This document shows positions 9,337 through 19,800 of a stretch of DNA of 64,000 nucleotides, in pieces. The stretch lies in assembly GCF_937910895.1 (NCBI RefSeq), contig NZ_CALEMI010000161.1, positions 1-64,000 on the forward strand, written 5' to 3'. Numbering within the stretch: position 1 is the stretch's first letter; each line of letters opens with the position of its first letter. Position numbers and translations under genes: made by a program. The stretch is from an uncultured Dokdonia sp. (lineage in GTDB: Bacteria > Bacteroidota > Bacteroidia > Flavobacteriales > Flavobacteriaceae). Below the pieces are notes generated by a model. It was not told the origin of the DNA and made no database searches. It worked only from the letters and a program-made list of their open reading frames with translations.

Positions 9337-10833
9337 ATGTTTAAAAAAGGAAGTTTGATTATAAGTTTACTTATCTCCTTGATAAGTACGTCTCAAAATA
9401 TTCAAAGTCAATTAGAAACTGTTTTTGATGCCTATCAACTTATGGGGATGTCGGTATGGGTTTCAACCAACGATACTTCAGAACAATTTCATTTTGGGTT
9501 GCGGGATTTTGATAGAGACCTCCCTATAAATGCAGATACCAAATATCGTATTGCTTCTGTATCAAAATCGGTGACGGCTTTAGGGCTTATCAAATTATAT
9601 AGTGATGGACTCTTTGATCTGGATGATGATGTCTCGGAGTATTTGGGATACACATTACGTAGTCCGCAATATCCTGATACACCGATTACCTTTAGAATGG
9701 TCTTGTCACATACCAGTAGCTTGCAAGATGGAACAGGATATAACCCTTTTCTACAAGCGACATTTAACCAACTTCCCGTGCCTAACATCACAGAAGTACT
9801 CCTCTCTGATGGAGATTACTATACGACTAATATGTGGCGAACTGAAACGCCTGGAACTTTCTTTGCGTATAGCAATATCAATTTTGGACTTATAGGAACA
9901 CTCATTGAAAAAATAAGTGACGAGCGGTTTGATATCTATATGAAAAATGCGATTCTCAATCCGTTAGGAATTGATGCCAGCTATAATGTTAGAGATCTTA
10001 CAGATATTAATGATGTGGCAGTACTGTATCGTAACAACGGAGGATGGCAACCACAAGCAGATAATTATCAAGGTGTGATTCCTGACCCGTTAAATATTGG
10101 AGAGTATGTGCCTGGAACCAATGGTGTTTATTTTGGTCCACAAGGTAGCTTACGTATCTCAGCAGAAGGTACAGGTACTTTTTTAAATTACCTAGAAACA
10201 GACGGAATAGACACCGCCCTTACTATAAACCCAGAGGCACTTCAAGAAATGAAAACCATTGCTTGGGATTATGATGGCGCCAATGGAGATAACTATTTTG
10301 GTCTCTTTAATCGATGGGGATTAGGACTGCATCATGCCAATGTAAACACAGGAGATCAAATCTGTAACCTTGGAGAATATGACTCTTTTATTGGTCATCC
10401 GGGAGAAGCATTTGGATTGGTAAGCGACGCCTATTTTAACACCCAACAAAACATATCATTTACATTACTCATTAATGGTATTTGGAACGGATACGAGCTT
10501 GGTGAAAACTCCTCTTATTATACGGTAGAAGAAGATGTTTTTCAAGTTTTGTGTACTTACTTTGAGAATACACTTACCGTTTCAAATGTAGATGGCAATC
10601 GTGAGATAATGATTTCTCCAAACCCAGCAAAAACAGCAACCCATATATTCTTACCTACACATCAGCAAGCCAGTTCTTACCATATTTATGATACAAGAGG
10701 ACGCTTACATAGCAAAGCCATAATCTCTAGTATAGATACGATTATAGATGTTTCTAATTTATCAAAAGGCTTGTACTTTATAAAAGTCCAAAATGGCACT
10801 ACAATTACAACTAAAAAATTATTGATCAAATAG
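9337..10833 (+). CDS. secreted serine hydrolase (class C beta-lactamase fold) with T9SS tail
   Basis: A 498-residue protein with a Sec signal peptide (about residues 1-20). The serine hydrolase motifs are S74-V-S-K77, Y178-S-N180 and a late H-P-G in FIGHPGEAFG. This is the DD-peptidase/esterase/class C beta-lactamase family (S12). The last 75 residues begin MISPNPAKT and end GLYFIKVQN...KKLLIK, a T9SS type A sorting domain, so the enzyme should be exported across the outer membrane. The substrate is unknown. It ends 5 bases from a convergent acetyltransferase gene. Confidence 0.9.
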   Translation: MFKKGSLIISLLISLISTSQNIQSQLETVFDAYQLMGMSVWVSTNDTSEQFHFGLRDFDRDLPINADTKYRIASVSKSVTALGLIKLYSDGLFDLDDDVSEYLGYTLRSPQYPDTPITFRMVLSHTSSLQDGTGYNPFLQATFNQLPVPNITEVLLSDGDYYTTNMWRTETPGTFFAYSNINFGLIGTLIEKISDERFDIYMKNAILNPLGIDASYNVRDLTDINDVAVLYRNNGGWQPQADNYQGVIPDPLNIGEYVPGTNGVYFGPQGSLRISAEGTGTFLNYLETDGIDTALTINPEALQEMKTIAWDYDGANGDNYFGLFNRWGLGLHHANVNTGDQICNLGEYDSFIGHPGEAFGLVSDAYFNTQQNISFTLLINGIWNGYELGENSSYYTVEEDVFQVLCTYFENTLTVSNVDGNREIMISPNPAKTATHIFLPTHQQASSYHIYDTRGRLHSKAIISSIDTIIDVSNLSKGLYFIKVQNGTTITTKKLLIK

Positions 10834-10838
10834 TCATT

Positions 10839-11366
10839 CTATTTTTCCAATTCAAACCAAGCTAACTTCAAGTTTTCAGGTTCATAAAAAAAATCTGCTT
10901 TGCGCTCTAGTCCTATTTTTTCTAGCACACGGCAGGAAGCGCCGTTTCCTAATTCGGCTATCCCACATAGTTTTTGATTTGGGAAATGCTCAAAGAAGTA
11001 ATCTCTCGTTGCGATAGCCGATTCGGTAGCGTAGCCTTTTCCCCAATATTGAGGCATCAATCGGTAGCCTATATCATAAAAGTTGGTATGACCATTCAGT
11101 GTCCACTCCGTGTTCATCTTGAGCCCTGTCCATCCGATCCAATCACCACTTGATTTCTCAATAGCCGCCCAACGTCCTATGCCGTATTTTTCATATTGCA
11201 TCCGGATATAATCTATATAATATCGTGCCTTCCCTATACATGAAATGGGTTTATTTCCTAGATATGTATGCACTAAAGGGTTACTATCGAGATCATACAT
11301 GAAACCCGCGTCCTCTATGACAATTTCTCGAAGAATCAGATGTTTGGTCTCTGCAAATACGTTCAT
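10839..11366 (-). CDS. GNAT family N-acetyltransferase (RimJ/RimL-like)
   Basis: A 175-residue protein with the layout of Acetyltransf_3 enzymes: N-terminal TKHLILREI strand, IGRWAAIEK and DWIGWTGL strands in the middle, then YRLMPQYWGKGYATESA, which holds the acetyl-CoA-binding Q/R-x-x-G-x-G/A loop. ASCRVLEKIGLERK near residue 145 is the usual C-terminal helix-strand unit. It would transfer an acetyl group to an amine, such as a protein N-terminus or a small molecule. The acceptor cannot be deduced. Confidence 0.9.
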   Translation of the reverse strand: MNVFAETKHLILREIVIEDAGFMYDLDSNPLVHTYLGNKPISCIGKARYYIDYIRMQYEKYGIGRWAAIEKSSGDWIGWTGLKMNTEWTLNGHTNFYDIGYRLMPQYWGKGYATESAIATRDYFFEHFPNQKLCGIAELGNGASCRVLEKIGLERKADFFYEPENLKLAWFELEK

Positions 11367-11497
11367 GAATCCGTTACTTTTTAATCTAAATTAAGAGATG
11401 AATTTAAGTAATTAAAATTAAGAATACTATAAGATATAAACGCTCGTAAATAAATTACTTTTAAATTCATTTTTATTCATGCGATAATATATCCTAT

Positions 11498-12637
11498 ATG
11501 CAACACCAGAAACACCTCTTTTCGCTTCCTGAAGATAGTACCTATATCAACGGTGCTTATATGTCCCCACAATTAAAAAGTGTTGCCGAAATAGGAGTAG
11601 AAAGTGTTTTAAAAAAGAACAATCCGACCACTATTTCTCAGTCAGATTTCTTTACCAATCGTACCCTAGTCAAGCAGCGTTTTGCTACCCTTATTGATGC
11701 AGCAGATGAGCAGAACTGTGCGATTATTCCTTCGGTGTCGTATGGGATTGCGACGGTGGCAAAAAATATAGATCTACAACAAGGAGATGAAATTCTCTTG
11801 ATAGATGAGCAATTTCCTAGTAATGTGTACGCTTGGCGCGAAAAAGCAAACGCAACGGGTGCCATCATAAAGGTAGTAGCACCTCCAAATACGTTTGAAA
11901 ACCGAGGGAAGTTATGGAATCAATCCATTCTTGAAGCGATTAATCTGAATACAAAAGTAGTCGCCATGGGTCATATTCATTGGGCAGACGGCACTTTATT
12001 TGATCTGGTAGAAATACGTAAAAAAGCACACGAAGTCGGCGCTAAATTAATCATTGACGGTACCCAAAGTGTGGGTGCGCTTCCTTTTTCTGTGAAGGAG
12101 ATTCAGCCTGACGCTTTGATCGTAGGTGGTTACAAATGGTTATTGGGTCCGTATGCTATTGGCATGGCATATTATGCCGATTCGTTTAATGACGGACAAC
12201 CGCTCGAATACAATTGGATCAATAGAAAAAACAGCGAAGATTTTAGTCAGCTAATTAACTATCAAGACGAGTACAAGCCTAAAGCCGATCGGTTTTCTGT
12301 AGGAGAATCGAGTAATTTTATACTTCTCCCTATGCAAATTAGAGCCATTGAACAATTATTGGAATGGGGCGTTCAAAACATTCAAACGTATTGTGATTCA
12401 ATTTCTGCAAAAGCCGTCCAACAATTACGAGACAAAGGCTGTTTTATAGAGCACGCCAACTATCGGTCAAAACATCTCTTTGGTGTGTACCTCCCTGATC
12501 ATATCACAATGGATGCTGTTAAAGACCGCTTTCGCGAAAGCGGTATATCTGTGGGGATCCGTGGGAAAGCCATTAGAGTCGCTCCACACGTGTATAATAC
12601 CGTAGAAGATTTTGAAAAATTTGTCGCTTGTTTTTAA
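11498..12637 (+). CDS. class V aminotransferase-fold PLP enzyme
   Basis: A 379-residue PLP-dependent enzyme. D187-G-T-Q-S in KLIIDGTQSVG binds the pyridine nitrogen, and K213 in GGYKWLLGPYA is the likely Schiff-base lysine. The fold is that of cysteine desulfurases, isopenicillin N epimerases and kynureninases. No loop cysteine typical of a desulfurase is evident, so the reaction is left open. Bases 12525-12544 carry the dispersed palindrome, read in frame as RFRES near the C-terminus. Its stop overlaps the stop of the convergent next gene. Confidence 0.85.
   Translation: MQHQKHLFSLPEDSTYINGAYMSPQLKSVAEIGVESVLKKNNPTTISQSDFFTNRTLVKQRFATLIDAADEQNCAIIPSVSYGIATVAKNIDLQQGDEILLIDEQFPSNVYAWREKANATGAIIKVVAPPNTFENRGKLWNQSILEAINLNTKVVAMGHIHWADGTLFDLVEIRKKAHEVGAKLIIDGTQSVGALPFSVKEIQPDALIVGGYKWLLGPYAIGMAYYADSFNDGQPLEYNWINRKNSEDFSQLINYQDEYKPKADRFSVGESSNFILLPMQIRAIEQLLEWGVQNIQTYCDSISAKAVQQLRDKGCFIEHANYRSKHLFGVYLPDHITMDAVKDRFRESGISVGIRGKAIRVAPHVYNTVEDFEKFVACF
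12525..12544. repeat. dispersed palindrome inside a CDS (RFRES frame)
   Basis: ACCGCTTTCGCGAAAGCGGT is a perfect 20-base palindrome read as DRFRESG in the class V aminotransferase-fold gene. Confidence 0.9.
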
Positions 12638-13986
12638 ACCATAGATAAGGTATCACTTCCAAAACTTGGATACGTGAAAATCGTTTCTCTAAAAGCAGTC
12701 CGTGTCATTTTATGGTGGATAGCGAGTGAAAAAATATCAATCATTTCACTTGCTTCTGGTGCCAATATAGAAGTTCCTAAAATGGTATCTGTATCTGAAT
12801 CTATGATGGTTTTATAATAATACGCTTGTGCATTCATACGTTTGGTACTAAACCATTCAGGCACAAACCCTTCTTTTACGGTATAAGAAATTCCTTTTTC
12901 TTTTGCCTGTTTTTCAGAGATTCCAACGCTTGCCACTTGAGGATATGTAAAAACCGCTGTTGGGATCACAGAAAATGTATATTTCTTGTGCGTGTTTTTC
13001 AGAATCTGCTCAGCGACGTGTTTTCCTTCTAGCCCAGAAAGAGGTGTTAGTGGTAATGCACCGCTATCAGCTACATCACCGCACGCATATACGTTTTTAT
13101 TGGTAGTGCTTTGTAAATATTCATTAACCGTTACCCCTTTTTCGGAAAAGGCAATAGTTCCTTTGTCAAGATTCAGAGCTTTAGTTGCTGGTACACGACC
13201 TGTCGTATTAAAAATTACACGTGCTTTTACTGATTTTTCTTCGCCGTTTTGGGTATAGTGAAGACGTTTGTTTTTACGTAATTCTTCAATTTGGCTAGTC
13301 GTAGCATCAAATATAAAGTTGATCCCGATGCACTTGGAAACTTCCAACAAATGGTCTGTTAATGTTGAATCCATGATGCTAAGAATTCGATCTCCTTGTT
13401 CTACAATGGTCACATCTACGCCACATCTGGCTGCGATGTGCGCAAACTCCAACGCAATATATCCAGCACCTATAAAAATCATACTCTTAGGCAAACTAGG
13501 CAAATCCAGAAAATCATCAGAAACAGAAAGTAAATAAGATCCTTTAAAGTCTAGTGGTCTGGGAATACGTCCTGTGGCAATCACAATTTTATCGAAAGTG
13601 ATCTTCTTTCCCTCTACAGTAAGCATATTTTCAGAAAGAAATTCAGGAGATTGATGATACATAGTAATTCCCAATTTCTTAAAATCTTCTTCTGTTCTTA
13701 TAGGTACTGCGGAGACAAACTTCTTTTTAAAGGTCTGAAGTGCTTCCCAATTTATTTGAACTGTATCTGTAATGCCTACTGCAGCCATATCTGATGTACG
13801 TCCAATCAACTCACTAGCATTTACAAGTACTTTTTTAGGATCACAACCTCTATTGGGACACGTGCCACCATATTCTCTAGCATCTGCAACGGCTACGTTC
13901 ATTCCTTCTTTTGCACAGGCTTCTGCTACTTGTTGTCCTGCACTTCCTGTACCTATAACAAAAACATCATAATGTGTATATCCCAT
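12634..13986 (-). CDS. FAD/NAD(P)-dependent disulfide-reductase-like flavoprotein
   Basis: A 450-residue member of the glutathione reductase/lipoamide dehydrogenase superfamily. FAD loop GTGSAG at residues 12-17, redox pair C43 and C48 in GGTCPNRGC, NAD(P) loop GAGYIALEFA in the middle, and YACGDVAD for FAD. The dimerisation domain follows, but where family members carry the catalytic His-Pro of the HPT motif this protein has Y439-P440 (TIFTYPSFGSD), and the C-terminus is short. It may therefore use a different proton donor or substrate from glutathione or dihydrolipoamide. Confidence 0.85.
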   Translation of the reverse strand: MGYTHYDVFVIGTGSAGQQVAEACAKEGMNVAVADAREYGGTCPNRGCDPKKVLVNASELIGRTSDMAAVGITDTVQINWEALQTFKKKFVSAVPIRTEEDFKKLGITMYHQSPEFLSENMLTVEGKKITFDKIVIATGRIPRPLDFKGSYLLSVSDDFLDLPSLPKSMIFIGAGYIALEFAHIAARCGVDVTIVEQGDRILSIMDSTLTDHLLEVSKCIGINFIFDATTSQIEELRKNKRLHYTQNGEEKSVKARVIFNTTGRVPATKALNLDKGTIAFSEKGVTVNEYLQSTTNKNVYACGDVADSGALPLTPLSGLEGKHVAEQILKNTHKKYTFSVIPTAVFTYPQVASVGISEKQAKEKGISYTVKEGFVPEWFSTKRMNAQAYYYKTIIDSDTDTILGTSILAPEASEMIDIFSLAIHHKMTRTAFRETIFTYPSFGSDTLSMV

Positions 13987-13997
13987 TTCTTTTTTTT

Positions 13998-14005
13998 CAA
14001 AATTA
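13998..14005 (-). promoter_or_regulatory. candidate -7 box for the flavoprotein gene
   Basis: On the minus strand this reads TAATTTTG, a match to TAnnTTTG, 12 bases upstream of the flavoprotein start codon. No clear -33 box was seen. Confidence 0.35.
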
Positions 14006-14128
14006 AATGTTTGTGATCAATTCTACAGTTCTATTAGATAAAAATGATAACGCTATAAAGATACTATCGATTTAAATTCTTTAAAGAAAACAAGGTTCTA
14101 AAAAATTTTAATGGTCTGAGCAATAGCC

Positions 14129-14136
14129 TACCTTTG
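14129..14136 (+). promoter_or_regulatory. candidate -7 box for the decarboxylase gene
   Basis: TACCTTTG matches TAnnTTTG and lies 22 bases before the decarboxylase ATG. The -33 region is not recognisable. Confidence 0.4.
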
Positions 14137-14158
14137 CCGTCTATTTAAATTTTCTGAA

Positions 14159-15571
14159 ATGAACAAAGACACTTTAGAACTTTCTAAAGAAGAAATGACA
14201 GCCTATGGATATAGCGTTGTTGATGCTGTAGTGGCTCATTATGATACCCTTCAGGATAAAAGTCCTATCGCTACGGGAAGCCGTAAGGAGATGGATAACC
14301 TATTCTTGGAAGAAGCGCCAGAAAAGCCTTCAGATCCAAAAGAAGTGTTGGATTTTGTCATTGAAAAAGTAATGGAAAAAGGAGCGATTGCTACACATCC
14401 TAAATTCTTTTCGTTTGTACCTGGTCCTAGTAATTACATCAGTGCGATGGCAGATACATTGGCGACAGGATACAATGTATTCTCAGGCGGATGGTCACAA
14501 TCACCACCTGCAGCCGAGCTAGAAATTGTGACGATAAGTTGGTTGCTTAAAATCTTTGGGCTTCCTCTTAAAAAAGGAGGAGGTATTTTTACCAGCGGTG
14601 GCTCTATGGCAAATCTAACGGCGATTGTCACAGCACGAGGTGTAATGTGTGGTGATGATTTTTCAAAAGGGATTATTTATTTGTCTGATCAAGCACATTC
14701 TAGTAATATAAAAGCCATCAGAACTATTGGATTTAGAAAAGAACAAATCCGTTTGATCCCAACAGACTCCGAATTCAAATTTTCTACGATAAAACTTAAA
14801 AATGCGATTGCCAGAGATCGCCTGGAAGGACTACAGCCTTTTTGCGTGATTGCAACTGCGGGAACTACCAATACAGGAACTGTAGATCCGCTTACAGAGA
14901 TTGCGACTATTTGTAAAGAAGAAAAACTCTGGTTTCATATTGACGGTGCGTATGGAGGTGCTGCCATTTTAGACAAAAAAGGAAAAGAACTCCTCAAAGG
15001 AATTTCAAAAGCAGATTCGATCACGGTAGATCCACACAAATGGTTTTTCCAACCCTATGAAATGGGTTGTCTTTTAATCCGTAATCACAAATACCTGAAA
15101 AGTACCTTTGTAGAAAAACCAGAATACCTGAGAGATATTGAGGGCAACGAATCTGAGATTAATTTTTATGATCACGGCGTTCAACTCACACGGCGTTTTA
15201 GAGCGTTGAAGTTTTATATGTCTCTTAAAACCTTCGGATTAGAAGCGTTTAGAAATGCGATTTCATATAACATAAAACTTGCCGAAAAAACGGAGAAACT
15301 CCTTCGTAAAAGTTCAAAATGGGAAATCGTTTCTCCAGCAACGTTGGCGATTATTAATTTTAGATATAACCCTATTGGCAACAAACTTTCTGAAAAAGAA
15401 CTAGATGCCTTAAATCAAAAAATCTCTGAAAGTGTCCTTGCCTCCAAAGAAGCCTTTCTTGTGACTACGGTGTTAAATGGGCAAGTAGTTCTGAGGATGT
15501 GCTTAATTAATCCGCGTACGAGTTTTCAAGATGTAAAAGAGACGATAGCACTTTGCGAAAAATTTGCATAA
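14159..15571 (+). CDS. PLP-dependent group II amino acid decarboxylase
   Basis: A 470-residue enzyme of the aromatic-L-amino-acid/glutamate decarboxylase family. GPSNYISAMADTLATGYNVF and SPPAAELEIVTISWL form the substrate side. FTSGGSMANLTAI holds the phosphate-binding loop, D262 (HIDGAYGG) pairs with the PLP ring, and K294 in VDPHKWFF is the Schiff-base lysine. It should release CO2 from an amino acid to give an amine. Aromatic amino acids are the commonest substrates for this branch, but specificity is not readable here. It appears to be transcribed alone. Confidence 0.9.
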   Translation: MNKDTLELSKEEMTAYGYSVVDAVVAHYDTLQDKSPIATGSRKEMDNLFLEEAPEKPSDPKEVLDFVIEKVMEKGAIATHPKFFSFVPGPSNYISAMADTLATGYNVFSGGWSQSPPAAELEIVTISWLLKIFGLPLKKGGGIFTSGGSMANLTAIVTARGVMCGDDFSKGIIYLSDQAHSSNIKAIRTIGFRKEQIRLIPTDSEFKFSTIKLKNAIARDRLEGLQPFCVIATAGTTNTGTVDPLTEIATICKEEKLWFHIDGAYGGAAILDKKGKELLKGISKADSITVDPHKWFFQPYEMGCLLIRNHKYLKSTFVEKPEYLRDIEGNESEINFYDHGVQLTRRFRALKFYMSLKTFGLEAFRNAISYNIKLAEKTEKLLRKSSKWEIVSPATLAIINFRYNPIGNKLSEKELDALNQKISESVLASKEAFLVTTVLNGQVVLRMCLINPRTSFQDVKETIALCEKFA

Positions 15572-15621
15572 ATTGTTGTTTTAGGATTCAGGACGTATAT
15601 TAGATTCCTATACTTTTTGAT

Positions 15622-15657
15622 TACGATCCTGCCGGCAGGCAGGTTCGCGAAAGTGAA
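15622..15657. repeat. composite palindrome with a shorter GC-rich insert
   Basis: On the minus strand this reads TTCACTTTCGCGAA, then CCTGCCTGCCGGCAGG (16 bases, plus-strand 15628-15643), then ATCGTA. The insert sits at the same point as in the other composites but is 4 bases shorter. Confidence 0.75.
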
Positions 15658-15721
15658 GCTTATCCTGAGTTAGCCGAAATACGAAAGCGAACTTCCCTTT
15701 ATAAAAATTAAATTAAGAACT

Positions 15722-16519
15722 ATGAAAAAGACACTTGCCATTGTAAACCTATTTTCTGTCATTCTCGTTCTCTTAGTAAACGGTTTGTCTCAATCACAAC
15801 GGTGGAATGATACGACCATAGGCGAGATGAGTGATCAATATGAAAACCTGTTCACCCCTGCTGGATACGCCTTTGCTATTTGGGGTCTTATCTTTTTGAT
15901 GCTTGTCGGCTATGCCTTGTTTCAAATACGGAGAGCGTTTTTTAGTAAAAAAGAATCTCCATTTATCGAACAAACAGGTTGGTGGTTTACTATCGCAAAT
16001 GTTTGTAACGCTAGTTGGGTCGTAGCATTTACCTACGGATACGTAGGACTATCTGTCGTCATTATGCTCGGAATTTTAATCAGTCTCTTACAAGTTATAC
16101 GAAAAACAAATATGGAACGCTGGGATGCACCCATAGAAGTCATTGCATTTGTCTGGTGGCCTATTTGTATTTATGCCGGTTGGATTGCCGTGGCTACCAT
16201 CGCCAACTTCAGTGCCTTTTTTGCAAGTATTGAGTTTACGGGTGATGCGTTTACACAAATTATCTGGACCATGGTGATGATTACCATTGCTGTATTGATT
16301 AATGCATTTATGGTCTGGTTACGTAATATGCGTGAGTTTGCGCTTGTTGCCGTTTGGGCGCTTGTTGCTATTTATATCCGCCATAAAGATAATATAGAAA
16401 GCATTGCGTATTATGCACTTTGCGGTGCTATAGTCTTACTAATTATAATCTCTTTACACGCTTTTAATAACAGAAATACTGCCCCACATATTAAGTTACA
16501 AGAGCGATTGCATAAGTAA
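15722..16519 (+). CDS. multi-pass membrane protein, distantly TspO/MBR-like
   Basis: A 265-residue inner-membrane protein with about eight hydrophobic segments. The motif FTPAGYAFAIWGLIF near residue 45 and the many tryptophans in membrane stretches (VVAFVWWPICIYAGW type) recall the tryptophan-rich sensory protein (TspO) family, but the protein is longer than the usual five-helix TspO. Function is unknown; tetrapyrrole or carotenoid-related roles known for TspO are only a family-level hint. Confidence 0.6.
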   Translation: MKKTLAIVNLFSVILVLLVNGLSQSQRWNDTTIGEMSDQYENLFTPAGYAFAIWGLIFLMLVGYALFQIRRAFFSKKESPFIEQTGWWFTIANVCNASWVVAFTYGYVGLSVVIMLGILISLLQVIRKTNMERWDAPIEVIAFVWWPICIYAGWIAVATIANFSAFFASIEFTGDAFTQIIWTMVMITIAVLINAFMVWLRNMREFALVAVWALVAIYIRHKDNIESIAYYALCGAIVLLIIISLHAFNNRNTAPHIKLQERLHK

Positions 16520-16761
16520 ACTTACCTACGAGATGCTTTTATTAAAAATAGAGTAACACTCTAATTTAGAGTAGTACGCTATTTTTAAGTATCAAAGTTC
16601 TTTAAATTTTGATGGAGCTTCTCTCCCTTCCGTCTGTAGTTCGTGCCTCAATACAGCCACCTTCCCTCGCTTAGGGCAAGAGCTCGTTATTGGTTATTAG
16701 TATATATAAGGTAAACTAAAATAGTGCCCCCTTCGGGGATTGGGATTTTAATTCAACTCAT

Positions 16762-16799
16762 AAAACACACCCCTAACCCTCTTACTAAAAAGGAAGGAT
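16762..16799. repeat. ACCCCTAACCCTCTTACTAA-type intergenic repeat
   Basis: A second copy lies at 49508-49545 with the same order of segments (AAACACA, CCCTAACCC, CTCTTACTAAA, GAAG) and a few changes. Both are intergenic. Confidence 0.65.
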
Positions 16800-16824
16800 T
16801 CAAAAACGATCATTTATTTTCCAT

Positions 16825-16846
16825 TTCCGCTTTCGCGAAAGCGGAA
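16825..16846. repeat. dispersed palindrome, 22-bp perfect copy
   Basis: The core TTTCGCGAAA is flanked by TTCCGC and GCGGAA. It lies just upstream of the mfd -7 box. Confidence 0.9.
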
Positions 16847-16854
16847 TTAGCCCG

Positions 16855-16862
16855 TATCTTTG
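16855..16862 (+). promoter_or_regulatory. candidate -7 box for mfd
   Basis: TATCTTTG matches TAnnTTTG and lies 18 bases before the TTG start of mfd. The dispersed palindrome ends 9 bases upstream, where it would overlap the -33 spacing region. Confidence 0.4.
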
Positions 16863-16880
16863 TCATAAATTAAATCACAC

Positions 16881-19800
16881 TTGAGTACGACTACACTCTC
16901 GCAACACCTTGCACAATCTCAGCAACTCCTGAAATTGCAGGATGCTATTGCCCAAAATCATCAAAACATACACGCCAAAGGTCTGATAGGCTCTTCCTTA
17001 TCTTATATCATTAGTGCTGTGTATGAACACATTGAACGCCCCATTCTTCTCATTCTCAATGATAAAGAAGAAGCAGCCTATTACTTAAATGATTTGGAGC
17101 AATTACGTAAAGAAGCCAACGTCTTATTCTATCCAGGCAGTTATAGAAGACCGTATCAAATTGAAGAAACCGATAATGCCAATATCCTATTAAGAGCAGA
17201 GGTTTTAAATCGGATCAATAGTAAGAAGAAGTCGGCGTTGATTGTGACGTACCCAGATGCGCTATTTGAACAAGTAGTGACGCGTAGAGAATTAGACCGG
17301 CAGACCTTGAAAGTAAGCGTAGGCGATAAGTTGTCTATAGATTTTATCAACGAGATGCTTTTTGAGTACCATTTTAAACGCGTCGATTTTGTCTCAGAGC
17401 CTGGCGAATTTTCAGTGCGTGGAGGGATTGTAGATGTGTTTTCTTTTAGTCACGACGAGCCGTACCGAATTGAGTTTTTTGGCGATGAAGTGGATAGCAT
17501 CCGTACGTTTGATGTGGAGACACAACTTTCTTCAGATCAAGTAAAGAAAATGGCAGTGATGCCTAATGTAGAAAACAAGGCATTAGAAGAAAAACGAGAT
17601 ACGTTTCTTAAATACATTGCAAATAATACGCTCGTCTTTATCAAAAACCGATCGCTATTTTATGATCAGATTGATAAAAATTTCGCGAAAGCGGAAGAAG
17701 CCTTTACCAAACTTACTTCTGAAGTAAAACGCAGTACACCTAGTGAATTATTTTGCGAAGGATCGCTTTTACAATCACAACTTGAAAGTTTCCAAACTGT
17801 AGATATCAGCACTACGGTACCTGATGTTTCTGTACATACTTTAGTCGCATTTAATCAGCAACCACAGCCGTCATTTAATAAACAGTTTGATTTGCTGATT
17901 CAGAATCTAAACGATAATCACGAGGCGGGCTATAAAAATTACATTTCATGTGTAAGCGAGCAACAAGCCAAACGTTTTAAGGATATTTTTGCCGATGCGC
18001 AAAGTAATGTGACTCAATATGAAACCGTGATTATTTCTTTATATCAAGGATTTATAGATGACGATCTGAAAATCGCACTTTATACCGATCATCAGATTTT
18101 TGAACGCTACCATAAGTTTAATCTCAAAAATGGGTACGCTAAGAAGCAAGCCATTACTCTTAAGGAACTCACCAATCTTAAAGTGGGTGATTATGTCACG
18201 CATATTGATCATGGGATTGGGAAATTTGGCGGTCTTCAAAAAATAGACGTAGAAGGCAAAAAGCAAGAAGCGATTAAGTTGATGTATGGAGAGCGAGACA
18301 TCCTGTACCTGAGTATTCACTCCCTTCATAAAATCACCAAGTTTACTGGTAAAGACGGGAAGGCTCCTCAGATTTATAAATTAGGAAGTCAGGCGTGGAA
18401 AAAACTAAAAGCCAAAACAAAATCTCGTGTCAAGCATATTGCGTTTAATCTGATTAAATTATATGCAAAACGCAGATTACAAAAAGGATATGCTTTTGGT
18501 CCTGATACACACATGCAACATGAACTCGAAGCGAGTTTTATTTACGAAGATACGCCCGATCAAAGTAGCGCGACAGAAGATGTAAAGAGAGATATGGAAA
18601 GTGATCGCCCTATGGACAGGCTCGTTTGTGGTGATGTAGGATTTGGAAAAACAGAAGTCGCCATACGTGCGGCTTTTAAAGCGGTAGATAATGGAAAACA
18701 GGTAGCTGTACTGGTTCCTACAACCATTCTTGCATTTCAGCATGCGAAGACTTTTAGAGAACGACTTAAAGATTTTCCTGTTCGTATCGAATATCTGAAT
18801 CGTTTCCGATCGGCAAAACAAAAACGAGATGTTCTAGAAGGACTTACGAGTGGTGCTGTAGATATTGTGATAGGCACCCACCAACTCACGAGTAAAAACG
18901 TGGTCTTTAAAGACCTAGGACTACTCGTTATTGATGAAGAACAAAAATTTGGGGTTGCCGTAAAAGACAAACTCAAAACCATTAGTGAAAACGTAGACAC
19001 ACTCACGCTAACCGCAACGCCTATTCCAAGAACGTTACAGTTTAGTCTCATGGCAGCGCGTGATTTAAGTACCATTACCACCGCACCGCCTAACCGATAT
19101 CCGATAGAAAGTAGTGTGATTCGTTTTTCTGAAGAAACCATAAGAGATGCCATTAGTTATGAGATTCAACGCGGCGGACAGGTATTTTTTATTCATAATC
19201 GGATTCAGAATATCAAAGAAGTCGCGGGGTTGATACAACGTCTCGTGCCTGATGCCAAAGTGGCCATAGGACATGGTCAGATGGAAGGGAAGAAACTTGA
19301 AGGACTGATGCTTTCTTTTATGGACGGAGAGTTTGATGTGCTCGTCTCTACCACGATTGTAGAAAGTGGACTTGATGTACCCAATGCAAACACGATTTTT
19401 ATCAATAATGCCAATAATTTTGGACTGTCTGACCTCCACCAAATGCGAGGGCGTGTCGGGCGAAGTAATAAAAAAGCATTCTGTTATTTTATCACGCCGC
19501 CTTATAGCGTGATGACAGAAGATGCGCGCAAACGAATCTCGGCACTCGAACAGTTTTCTGTGCTTGGAAGTGGATTTAACATTGCGATGAAGGATCTTGA
19601 GATTCGCGGAGCGGGAGATTTGTTAGGCGGTGAACAAAGCGGCTTTATTAACGAAATAGGGTTTGACACCTACCAAAAAATCTTAAACGAAGCCATCGAA
19701 GAACTCAAAGAAAACGAGTTTGCTGACTTATATGAGGAAGAGAACGCTTTCGCGAAAGCAAATAAAGACTATGTAAAAGATACGGTCATTGATACTGATT

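Larger units (their letters stand above)
16520..16880. other. 361-base intergenic region with several repeats
   Basis: No gene was found. It holds a small CCCC-TTCG-GGGG hairpin at about 16727-16738, a repeat at 16762-16799 that recurs near 49508, the 22-base palindrome at 16825-16846 and a -7 box at 16855. Confidence 0.7.
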
